Below are positions 51,637 to 58,756 of a stretch of DNA of 64,000 bases, piece by piece. Origin of the DNA: Arthrobacter pascens. GTDB lineage: Bacteria; Actinomycetota; Actinomycetes; Actinomycetales; Micrococcaceae. Both the position numbers and the translations under genes were made by a program. How positions within the stretch are numbered: the stretch's first letter is position 1; each line of letters begins with the position of its first letter. Below the pieces are notes generated by a model, which was not told the origin of the DNA, made no database searches, and saw only the letters and a program-made list of their open reading frames with translations. The stretch lies in the NCBI RefSeq assembly GCF_017052465.1, contig NZ_JAFHKT010000151.1, forward strand, positions 518,198 to 582,197. Reading direction: 5' to 3'.

Positions 51637-51650
51637 TGACAACGATGTCA
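51637..51650. promoter_or_regulatory. LacI operator TGACAACGATGTCA, frcB promoter
   Basis: A 14-bp palindrome (one asymmetric central pair) in the 110-bp divergent region between frcB and lacI. The same pattern recurs at 51715, 55911 and, as a variant, at 56009. It lies between the probable frcB promoter and its start codon. Confidence 0.8.
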
Positions 51651-51713
51651 TGCATCATGTAATCAACGTCACAGGGTAGAGTCAAGAGAAATTGGATGAT
51701 GAAGGACGAAATC

Positions 51714-52763
51714 ATGACAACGATGTCTAATCGTTACCAGGCCGACGCGGCGAAGAATCGGCCCACTATGCGCCACGTCGCGGCCCTCGCCGGGGTGGGC
51801 ATCAAGACCGTCTCGCGGGTGATGAACGATGAGGCCGGCGTTTCGGAGGCCACCCGGAAACGGGTCCTCAGCGCCTCCCAGCAGCTCAATTACCAGCTGG
51901 ACATGGCGGCCGGGAGCCTGCGCCGCTCCGGCCGGCAGACCCTCTCGATCGGGCTGCTGCTGCCCAGCGTGTCCAACCCGTTCAGTTCCGAGATCCACCG
52001 CGCATTGGAAGACACGCTTGCCGCCCGGGGGATAGCGGTCTTCGCCGCCAGCCTCGACGACGACCCCGAGCGTGAGAAGGCCCTGGTCGCCGCCTTCCTG
52101 GGCAGGCGGGTTGACGGCCTCGTCCTGACACCCATCGCCAAGAGCCAGTCCTACGTCATCCCGGAGCATTCACGGGACCTGCCCATGGTGTTCATCGACC
52201 GGGAGCCGGTGGGCATCGAGGCCGATGCCGTGGTGACGGACAACGCCGTCGGGGCCGCCAAGGCCGCAGCACATCTGATCGCCCACGGCCACACCAAACT
52301 TGCCTACCTGGGTGACCGCGCGGACATCCAGACGGCCCGCGAACGCAAGCGCGGTTTTGTGGAGGAGCTGGGGCGGGCGGGCATCGCGACGTCCGCGGTG
52401 CCGGTGATCGAGGGACTCCACGACGAGGAGTCTGCGTGCCAGGCCGCGCTCGGCCTGCTCCGGTCCGAGGACCCGCCGACCGCTGTCTTCTCCAGCCAGA
52501 ACCTTGTCACGTTCGGTGCCATGCGTGCCCTGAAGGAGCTCGGCGCCAGCAGGCGGGTGGCCCTCGTTGGGTTCGACGATTTTACGCTGGCGGACATGAT
52601 GGACCCCGGCATCACGGTCATTGCGCAGCATCCGGAGCGAATCGGGAAGCTCGCCGCCGAGCGGCTGCTGGCCAGGATCGACGGCGACGACAGCACGCCG
52701 CAGACTTACGTGGTCCCGTCGGAGCTCATCGAGCGTGGATCCGGAGAACTCCGCCCGCGCTGA
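51714..52763 (+). CDS. LacI family regulator of the fructan/fructose genes
   Basis: A 349-residue regulator. The ATG at 51714 is preferred because GAAGGA lies 7 bp upstream; an ATG at 51696 would add six residues. The helix-turn-helix is at residues about 19-45 (MRHVAALAGVGIKTVSRVMNDEAGVS), followed by hinge LNYQLDMAAGSLRRSGRQTLSIGLLLP and the sensor domain (VFIDREPVG, VALVGFDDFTLADMMDPGITVIAQ). Its start codon lies inside a GACAACGATGTC palindrome. Matching palindromes control frcB and the GH32 gene, making this the likely repressor of the fructan regulon. Fructose or a phosphorylated form is the probable inducer. Confidence 0.9.
   Translation: MTTMSNRYQADAAKNRPTMRHVAALAGVGIKTVSRVMNDEAGVSEATRKRVLSASQQLNYQLDMAAGSLRRSGRQTLSIGLLLPSVSNPFSSEIHRALEDTLAARGIAVFAASLDDDPEREKALVAAFLGRRVDGLVLTPIAKSQSYVIPEHSRDLPMVFIDREPVGIEADAVVTDNAVGAAKAAAHLIAHGHTKLAYLGDRADIQTARERKRGFVEELGRAGIATSAVPVIEGLHDEESACQAALGLLRSEDPPTAVFSSQNLVTFGAMRALKELGASRRVALVGFDDFTLADMMDPGITVIAQHPERIGKLAAERLLARIDGDDSTPQTYVVPSELIERGSGELRPR
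51715..51728. promoter_or_regulatory. LacI operator TGACAACGATGTCT at the lacI start codon
   Basis: This site overlaps the ATG at 51714 of the LacI gene, its centre 78 bp from that of the frcB operator. It could repress lacI itself, and DNA looping between the two sites is possible. Confidence 0.75.
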
Positions 52764-52811
52764 CCACCCCGCATGATTTCAACCACCCACCGAACCCCAG
52801 AGGGGAAAACC

Positions 52812-53105
52812 ATGGCCAAGACGCTCTATGCAGAATTCACAGTGAAGCCCGGCAGTGAAGACCGGGTTGCGGAAATGATGCGCGAACTGACGGAACATGT
52901 CCGGCGTGAGCCGGGAAACCAGCTGTTCCTGCCCTATACGCGCGAATCCAACCCCCGCGAGTACTTTGTTTTCGAAGTGTACGAGGACGATGCCGCGTTT
53001 GAGGAGCACATCAGCGCCGACTACGGCGCCCGCTTCAACGGCGAGCTGCGCGACCACATCGAGGAAGACGGCTCTGTGCTGACGTGGCTTCAGCCGGTCA
53101 GCTAA
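52812..53105 (+). CDS. Antibiotic-biosynthesis-monooxygenase-fold (YgiN-like) protein
   Basis: A 97-residue dimeric alpha-beta barrel protein of the ABM family. The pattern LYAEFTVKPGSEDRVAEMMRELTEHVRREPGNQLFLPYTRE, followed by YFVFEVYEDDAAFEEHISADYGARF, is typical of quinol monooxygenase YgiN and similar small enzymes. The actual substrate is unknown. AGAGGGG precedes the ATG. It follows the LacI gene by 48 bp on the same strand and may be co-transcribed, but has no known role in fructan use. Confidence 0.85.
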   Translation: MAKTLYAEFTVKPGSEDRVAEMMRELTEHVRREPGNQLFLPYTRESNPREYFVFEVYEDDAAFEEHISADYGARFNGELRDHIEEDGSVLTWLQPVS

Positions 53106-53116
53106 GGCAGCCGGCT

Positions 53117-53150
53117 GGCTGAGCCAGCCGGTCGGCTGAGCCAGCCGGTC
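53117..53150. repeat. 17-bp exact tandem duplication
   Basis: GGCTGAGCCAGCCGGTC occurs twice in direct succession (53117-53133, 53134-53150) after the monooxygenase-like gene. Each unit contains part of a GGCTGGC/GCCAGCC palindrome. It has no evident function. Confidence 0.75.
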
Positions 53151-53159
53151 GGCAAAGTG

Positions 53160-53194
53160 CAGCGGGGCGGGGACTTCCAGTCCCCGCCCCGCTG
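53160..53194. terminator. Bidirectional terminator between monooxygenase and GH32 genes
   Basis: CAGCGGGGCGGGGAC and GTCCCCGCCCCGCTG form a perfect 15-bp stem with a 5-nt loop between the two convergent genes. Confidence 0.85.
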
Positions 53195-53226
53195 CTGTAT
53201 GCAGTCTTTGGTTGCTGCCGCGCCTC

Positions 53227-55893
53227 CTACTGCCTGTTGTTTTTGACTGTGTTCGTTTCCGGAACGAACATCGACTGCGTCAACGGCTTGGCGGTGATGG
53301 ACTTCAGCTGCGCTGTGCCGCCTTCGGCGAAGAGTGCGACCTGGCTGGCTCCCTGTTCGGGAAAGACCTGGTCGGTGATGGTTCGCAGGCCGTTCTGGGC
53401 GAAGACCTCCACGGAGGACCGGTCGACGTAGATGCTCAACGTCACGTTACCGAAGGCATCGGGCGTCACCGGGGCCGAGTCCACTGAGGTGAACAGCGGA
53501 TGGAAGGCCGTGTTGCCGGACTTCGTCCGGTCCACATACAGCTTGCCCGCGGCCTTGTCGTAGCCGATGACGGTCGAGGAATTCCCGTTCCCGAGCACCG
53601 TGATGCCGCTCTTCGCCGCGGTGCCGGGAGCGAAGGTGACGTCGATTTTCTGGACCTGGCCCCAAGCGGCCGACGGCAGCACGTGGGTTCCCGGTGTGAT
53701 GCTCCTGGCCCGCTTTTCGGTGTAGCTGATCCTCTTTGCGAGGCTGCTCACCTGCTGCGCGGGCTTCTGGACCAGCCGGGGACCGGCGGCCGTCTGGGTC
53801 AGCCCCACCTGGCGGGGCAGGGACATGGCACTTCGCCACGGCGAGGTGGGAATGGCGTTGGCGTAGTCCCAGTTGTTCATCCAGCCCAACATGATGCGCT
53901 CATCGGTCGGCATGTTGCCGAAGGACACGGACGCGTAATAGTCCCTGCCGTAGTCCAGCCAGTCATAGGTCTCAAGGCGTGGCGTCGCCGGACGGGAGGA
54001 CGCGACAAACTCGTCGGCAAGAATGTGACCCCAGCCGAAACGGTTGTTGTCCACAACGCGGATGCTCGCCTGCCGCCCCTTGAATTCCGAGACGTTCCAG
54101 GACGCCCAGTCAAGGACTTCGCTGTTGGCGCCTGTCGCTGTCCGGACCACTTTCCCGTCGACCACGAGGTTGACCGTGGTTTCGTCGGAACGCGGCACGG
54201 CGGCCTGGTCCGTCAGCATCACGTGGTCAAGGGTCAGGTGTCCCCAGCCGCCGGTGGCCTGGTCCACGATCCGCAGTTGTGCTTGCTGCCCCGCAAACTC
54301 AGACACGTCCCAGCCTTTCCAGTTGAGGGCGCCGGAGTCGTCACCGGCAACGGTGCGCACCACGTTGCCGTTCACGACCAGTTGTGCCTCCAGCAGCTGG
54401 CCTGACACCGCATCCCGGTGTCCGCCTCCCACCAGCATGCTCATGAAGTTCCGGGACACAGTGAACGACGGCGAGGTCATGGTTCCCTGCCTGTCGTCGC
54501 CGGGAGCGCCGCCGGTTTCGAACGTGTTGATGCGTTTGGCGCCGATGAAGAAGTCGCCGCCTGCGGTGGCGGGCTGGAAGGTGGGGGCCAGGTCCCCGGT
54601 GCCGGTCCAGCCGGCGCCGGCCAGGGTGGTTCCGTCCGGGACCTCGAAGCCGTTGAACAGCAGATCGCCGGGAGGTGGTGTGTTGTCCAGCTTGTCCGAG
54701 ACCCGGGGATGCTGCCCGCCGCCGACGAGGAAGTTAAGGTAGTCGCTCCCCACGGTGAACGCGGGCGAGCCCATGGAGCCCACCGGCCAGTCGCCGTCGT
54801 TAAACGAATTGATGAGCCCGGCGCCCGCGAAACCGGTGACGGCGTTCTGCCCCGGAAGCGTTCCGGCGGCGGGGGCGTCCCCGAACGGCCCGTTTTTCAG
54901 GTTGCCAGGCTCGTTGTTCACCGTCCAGCCGTTGAACGTGCCGTCATTGAATCCGGCGAGGGGGGTACCGGCGGGCAGCGTGCCGCTCGCCTTGGTCGTC
55001 TCCGAGGTGAAAGTGGTGCCGTCGAAGTCACCCACAAAGTATTGGCCGGCCGAGCCACCGGCTACGCCGCCGGGGTTGATGTTGACCACCATGACCCACT
55101 TGACGTTGGCCGGATCGCCGTCGACTGCCAAGGGGAAAAGGTCCGGGCATTCCCACAGCCCGCCCGTGGCGTTCGCGGGTCCGAATTCGCTAAGGGGCGT
55201 CCAGTCCTTGAGGTTGCCGGATTTGTACAGCAGCACCTTGTGTTCGGTGGCCTCAACGGCGGCCATCACCCAGTATCCGCCGCCCCCGGGGGCCGCGTAC
55301 CAGAAAACCTTGGGATCGCGGAAGTTCGCAGAATTGCGGTTGAGCACCGGGTTGGCGCTGTACTTGGTCCAGGTCTGGCCCTCGTCCAGGCTGTAAGCCA
55401 GGGATTGTGCCTGGAGGCCTCTGTACGGCGAGGCGTCCTTGTAGGCGCTGGTAAAGATTGCCACCATGGGTGGCTTTTCCGCAGTGCCGAAGCCCGACGT
55501 GTTGTCCTTATCCACCACCACGCTGCCGGAAAAGATGTCCTGCTGGTCATCGGTGGCAATGGCCAGCGGCTGTTCCTGCCAGTGCGTGAGGTCCTTGGAC
55601 GTGGCATGGCCCCATGACATGTTGCCCCATGTGTTGCCGGAGGGATTGTGCTGGTAATACAGGTGGTAGAGGCCGTTGTAGTAGACCATCCCGTTGGGAT
55701 CGTTCATCCAGTTCTGCTTCGGCGTGAAGTGGATAGCCGGCCGGTACTGCTCGTCGCCCACCGTCCCGGCTGCCGAGGCCGGTCCTGTCCCGCCCAGCAC
55801 TGCGGCTAGGCCGAGACCTGCCAGAGCCAGTGCGGAACAGACCTGCATTCTTCGTGATTTTCTGCTGCTCATTTCCCTGAGATCGCCCTTCAT
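53227..55893 (-). CDS. Secreted GH32 fructan hydrolase (levanase/inulinase) with large internal insertion
   Basis: An 888-residue secreted enzyme. The signal covers residues 1-42. The GH32 propeller has nucleophile D65 (WMNDPNG), stabiliser D193 (FRDPKVF) and acid/base E248 (WECPDLF). After residue about 302 the propeller is interrupted by some 340 residues made of two duplicated pairs: units at about 314-397 and 415-494 (both with SPAFTV/SPSFTV and LVGGGxH) and units at 505-562 and 575-632 (both with W-x-V-SEF and GWGH). The propeller resumes at YDWLDYGRDYYASVSFG (643) and a beta-sandwich domain ends the protein. An operator lies 18 bp upstream of the start. Levan or inulin is the inferred substrate. 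Confidence 0.92.
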   Translation of the reverse strand: MKGDLREMSSRKSRRMQVCSALALAGLGLAAVLGGTGPASAAGTVGDEQYRPAIHFTPKQNWMNDPNGMVYYNGLYHLYYQHNPSGNTWGNMSWGHATSKDLTHWQEQPLAIATDDQQDIFSGSVVVDKDNTSGFGTAEKPPMVAIFTSAYKDASPYRGLQAQSLAYSLDEGQTWTKYSANPVLNRNSANFRDPKVFWYAAPGGGGYWVMAAVEATEHKVLLYKSGNLKDWTPLSEFGPANATGGLWECPDLFPLAVDGDPANVKWVMVVNINPGGVAGGSAGQYFVGDFDGTTFTSETTKASGTLPAGTPLAGFNDGTFNGWTVNNEPGNLKNGPFGDAPAAGTLPGQNAVTGFAGAGLINSFNDGDWPVGSMGSPAFTVGSDYLNFLVGGGQHPRVSDKLDNTPPPGDLLFNGFEVPDGTTLAGAGWTGTGDLAPTFQPATAGGDFFIGAKRINTFETGGAPGDDRQGTMTSPSFTVSRNFMSMLVGGGHRDAVSGQLLEAQLVVNGNVVRTVAGDDSGALNWKGWDVSEFAGQQAQLRIVDQATGGWGHLTLDHVMLTDQAAVPRSDETTVNLVVDGKVVRTATGANSEVLDWASWNVSEFKGRQASIRVVDNNRFGWGHILADEFVASSRPATPRLETYDWLDYGRDYYASVSFGNMPTDERIMLGWMNNWDYANAIPTSPWRSAMSLPRQVGLTQTAAGPRLVQKPAQQVSSLAKRISYTEKRARSITPGTHVLPSAAWGQVQKIDVTFAPGTAAKSGITVLGNGNSSTVIGYDKAAGKLYVDRTKSGNTAFHPLFTSVDSAPVTPDAFGNVTLSIYVDRSSVEVFAQNGLRTITDQVFPEQGASQVALFAEGGTAQLKSITAKPLTQSMFVPETNTVKNNRQ

Positions 55894-55910
55894 TGCGCGC
55901 GCCTTCCCCT

Positions 55911-55924
55911 AGACAACGTTGTCA
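55911..55924. promoter_or_regulatory. LacI operator AGACAACGTTGTCA, GH32 promoter
   Basis: GACAACGTTGTC is a perfect 12-bp palindrome 18 bp before the GH32 start codon. It matches the operators at frcB and its divergent lacI, placing the GH32 enzyme in the same regulon. Confidence 0.82.
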
Positions 55925-56008
55925 GTGTGAGGAACGCTAAGTTAAGTCCACGAGACAAGTCAACGAATTTAGGGCCAGATTCCGACACTGCTGGCCTGGC
56001 GCTGCCTT

Positions 56009-56022
56009 GGACATCGTTGTCC
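56009..56022. promoter_or_regulatory. Variant operator GGACATCGTTGTCC
   Basis: A second GACAACG-type palindrome (GGACA and TGTCC arms) whose centre lies 98 bp from that of the GH32 operator and 55-68 bp before the lipoprotein start. It may be an auxiliary site for GH32 or control the lipoprotein gene. Confidence 0.6.
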
Positions 56023-56076
56023 GTGGTGGTGGGGCTGTGCCGGGAAGCCCCCAGGTACCTTGTTAGGGTGGGACGC

Positions 56077-56415
56077 ATGAAACTACGTCTCCCTGCCCTT
56101 GCCATGGTTCCCGCGATGCTTCTGTTGGCTGGGTGTGGCCAGGCGGAGGAAGCGGTGCAGAACGCGGCGAGCTCCGCCGCCTCGGGCGTTGCGAACGCTG
56201 CGGCCGAGCAGGTGAAGGGCCAGATCTGCGCGCTGCTGGAGGACGGCCTGGTTAGTGCCTCGGATAAGGCTGCGCTGACCGGGCTTGTGGCAGGTGCGGA
56301 GACGGCAGGCGTTCCGTCCGAGATCACGGATCCGTTGGCGGAGATAGCCGAGGCTGGCGATCAGGTCCCCAACGAGTCGGTGAAGCAGCTGCAGCAGGCC
56401 TGCGCCGCGGGTTAA
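56077..56415 (+). CDS. Small hypothetical lipoprotein
   Basis: A 112-residue lipoprotein: signal MKLRLPALAMVPAMLLLAGC with lipobox LAGC (cysteine 20), then an Ala/Glu-rich helical part (QAEEAVQNAASSAASGVANAA) and a mixed helical remainder with two cysteines (ICALLEDG, QQACAAG) that could form a disulfide. The family is not recognised. It is divergent from the GH32 gene, and a variant fructan-type operator lies in the region between them. Whether it is co-regulated is unknown. Confidence 0.65.
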   Translation: MKLRLPALAMVPAMLLLAGCGQAEEAVQNAASSAASGVANAAAEQVKGQICALLEDGLVSASDKAALTGLVAGAETAGVPSEITDPLAEIAEAGDQVPNESVKQLQQACAAG

Positions 56416-56548
56416 CGCCCCGGCTGGCCTTCACACGGCAAACCCCCTGCAATAATCGGAACCAACAGTTGCCCGGTGCTGAAAAGCGGCCGGCCGCAAG
56501 GGGAGCACTGTAAGTTTGGGTCGATCACAGCAGACGAGGCGGACATCA

Positions 56549-58738
56549 ATGAAGGCTTCCAGCCAGCAGCAAGCGCCAACTTCCGGAACACCGGCAGAAC
56601 CTTCCGGCACCCCCGTCAACCCCGAGCTGCTGCGCTGGCTCGCGGACGCCAACGGAGTGGGTACCACCTACCAGGGCTGGGACGGGAACCCGCACGACGT
56701 TGCACCAGCCACCCTGATCCGCGTCCTGGCGGCGCTGGGGGTCCAAGCGCACACCGATCAGCTCATCGAGAGTGCCTTGGCTGAATCGGAACTGGCGCCG
56801 TGGCGGCGGATGCTGCCGCCCGCCGTCGTGGTTCAGGAAGGGACGCCGTCCCAGGTGCCGGTCCACGTCCGGGACGGCTCAGCGGTCCGCCTGAGCGTCA
56901 TTACCGAGGATGGCCGAAAGCTCGAAGCCGGGCGGCAGGACGCCTGGGTGGAACCGCGCGAGGTGGATGGCGTAACCATCGGCCGGGCCACGTTCGACGT
57001 ACCGGCCAACACGGGCCTGGGATGGCATACGCTGCGCGCTGAGTCGGAGGGCACGGTGGCCGAGGCCACCCTCGTGGTGGTGCCGTCCAGGCTCTCCACA
57101 GCTGCGCCGCTTGAGGAACGCCGCGGCTGGGGCCTGGCCACCCAGCTGTATTCGGTGCGCTCCGAGCGCTCCTGGGGAGTGGGGGACTTCGCCGATCTCG
57201 CCGAGCTTGCCGCGCTCGCCGGTGCCCGCGGGGCCGACTATGTGCTCGTGAATCCCCTGCATGCGGCGGATCCCGTGCCGCCCGTGGAGCCCTCGCCGTA
57301 TTCACCGTCCACCCGGCGTTTCTTCAACCCGCTGTATCTCCGCGTCGAGGCGATTCCGGAGCTGGCGTACCTGAAACCCAAGAAGCAGGCTGTCATCCGC
57401 GGCCTCATGAAGCAGGCGCGGAAACTGAACAAGGACACCACCCGGCTGGACCGGAACACGGCGTACGCCGCGAAGCTGGCCGCCCTGGAGCTGGTCTACG
57501 GGGTCCGCCGCTCCCCGTCCCGTCAGCGCGCCTTTGAGGACTTCTGCCGCGCGGCGGGAACCGGACTGGATGACTTCGCCCTGTGGTGCGCGATCCGGGA
57601 AGACATCGACGCGGACGATCCCTTCTGGACCGACCCTGCCGCAGCCCTCGGCTCGCCCCTCGTGGAGAAGCTCCGGAACGAGCTGGCGGACCGGATAGAG
57701 TTCCACCGCTGGCTGCAGTGGCTCTGCGATGAGCAGCTTGAATCCGCACAGACGGCCGCCAAGCGCGCCGGCATGCGGCTCGGTGTGGTGCATGACCTTG
57801 CCGTCGGTGTGGACCTGCAGAGCTCGGACGCGTGGACGTTGAAGGATGTCCTCGCCTCCGGCGTGAGCGTGGGGGCGCCCCCGGACATGTACAACCAGCT
57901 GGGGCAGGACTGGCACCAGCCGCCCTGGCATCCCACACGCCTCGCCGAGGCCGGCTACCGTCCGTTCCGGGAGATGCTGGCAACGATTCTCCGGCATTCG
58001 GGCGGCATCCGGGTGGACCACATCCTGGGATTCTTCCGCCTCTGGTGGGTGCCGGCCGGGAATTCCGCCGGGGACGGCGCCTACGTCCGTTTCGACCACG
58101 ATGCCCTGATCGGGATTCTGGCGCTCGAGGCACAGCGTGCCGGCGCCGTGGTGATCGGGGAGGACCTGGGCACCTTTGAGCCGTGGGTCCGCGACTACCT
58201 GGCGGCGCGCGGCATCCTGGGCACCTCCATCCTGTGGTTCGAGAGCGACGGCGACGCTCCCCTTGCGCCGGAAAAGTACCGTCTGCAGGCCCTCTCCAGC
58301 GTCAACACCCACGACCTCCCGCCGACGGCGGGCTACCTCGCCGGAGACCACGTGACGCTTCGCAGCGGGCTGGGCCTCCTTGAGCGGCCTGCGGAGGAGG
58401 AGCGGCTCGATCACAACGCCACACTTGAAAAGATGATGCAGCTGCTGCGGCAGCGGGGGCTTCTTCCGGCCGACGACGCCGGTACCGAGGAGGAACGGAT
58501 CGAGGCACTGCACCGCTTGCTGGCCCAGACGCCGTCCGTGCTGCTCGGCGTCGCACTGGTTGACGCCGTAGGGGAGCGCAGGGTGCAGAACCAGCCGGGG
58601 ACAACGTCAGCCCAGTACCCCAACTGGCAGGTGCCCCTGGCCAATTCCGACGGTGATTCCGTACTGCTCGACAGCCTGGACGAGAACGAGCGGTTCAACG
58701 CCCTCTTAGCCGCGGTCGAGGAGTCGATCCGCGGCTAA
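56549..58738 (+). CDS. malQ: 4-alpha-glucanotransferase (amylomaltase)
   Basis: A 729-residue GH77 enzyme that transfers alpha-1,4-glucan segments between maltodextrins in the cytoplasm. Residues 25-180 are the N-terminal domains found in actinobacterial and E. coli MalQ, including a beta-sandwich. The GH77 barrel starts at RRGWGLATQLYSVRSERSWG (191). Catalytic residues are D490 (IRVDHILGFFRLWW), E538 (VIGEDLG) and D589 (NTHDLPPTAGY). The ATG at 56549 follows GAGGCGG; an in-frame TTG at 56516 is less likely. It converges on the alpha-amylase gene with an 18-bp gap; the two probably act on the same alpha-glucans. Confidence 0.96.
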   Translation: MKASSQQQAPTSGTPAEPSGTPVNPELLRWLADANGVGTTYQGWDGNPHDVAPATLIRVLAALGVQAHTDQLIESALAESELAPWRRMLPPAVVVQEGTPSQVPVHVRDGSAVRLSVITEDGRKLEAGRQDAWVEPREVDGVTIGRATFDVPANTGLGWHTLRAESEGTVAEATLVVVPSRLSTAAPLEERRGWGLATQLYSVRSERSWGVGDFADLAELAALAGARGADYVLVNPLHAADPVPPVEPSPYSPSTRRFFNPLYLRVEAIPELAYLKPKKQAVIRGLMKQARKLNKDTTRLDRNTAYAAKLAALELVYGVRRSPSRQRAFEDFCRAAGTGLDDFALWCAIREDIDADDPFWTDPAAALGSPLVEKLRNELADRIEFHRWLQWLCDEQLESAQTAAKRAGMRLGVVHDLAVGVDLQSSDAWTLKDVLASGVSVGAPPDMYNQLGQDWHQPPWHPTRLAEAGYRPFREMLATILRHSGGIRVDHILGFFRLWWVPAGNSAGDGAYVRFDHDALIGILALEAQRAGAVVIGEDLGTFEPWVRDYLAARGILGTSILWFESDGDAPLAPEKYRLQALSSVNTHDLPPTAGYLAGDHVTLRSGLGLLERPAEEERLDHNATLEKMMQLLRQRGLLPADDAGTEEERIEALHRLLAQTPSVLLGVALVDAVGERRVQNQPGTTSAQYPNWQVPLANSDGDSVLLDSLDENERFNALLAAVEESIRG

Positions 58739-58756
58739 GCAACGGGCGGCACGGAC

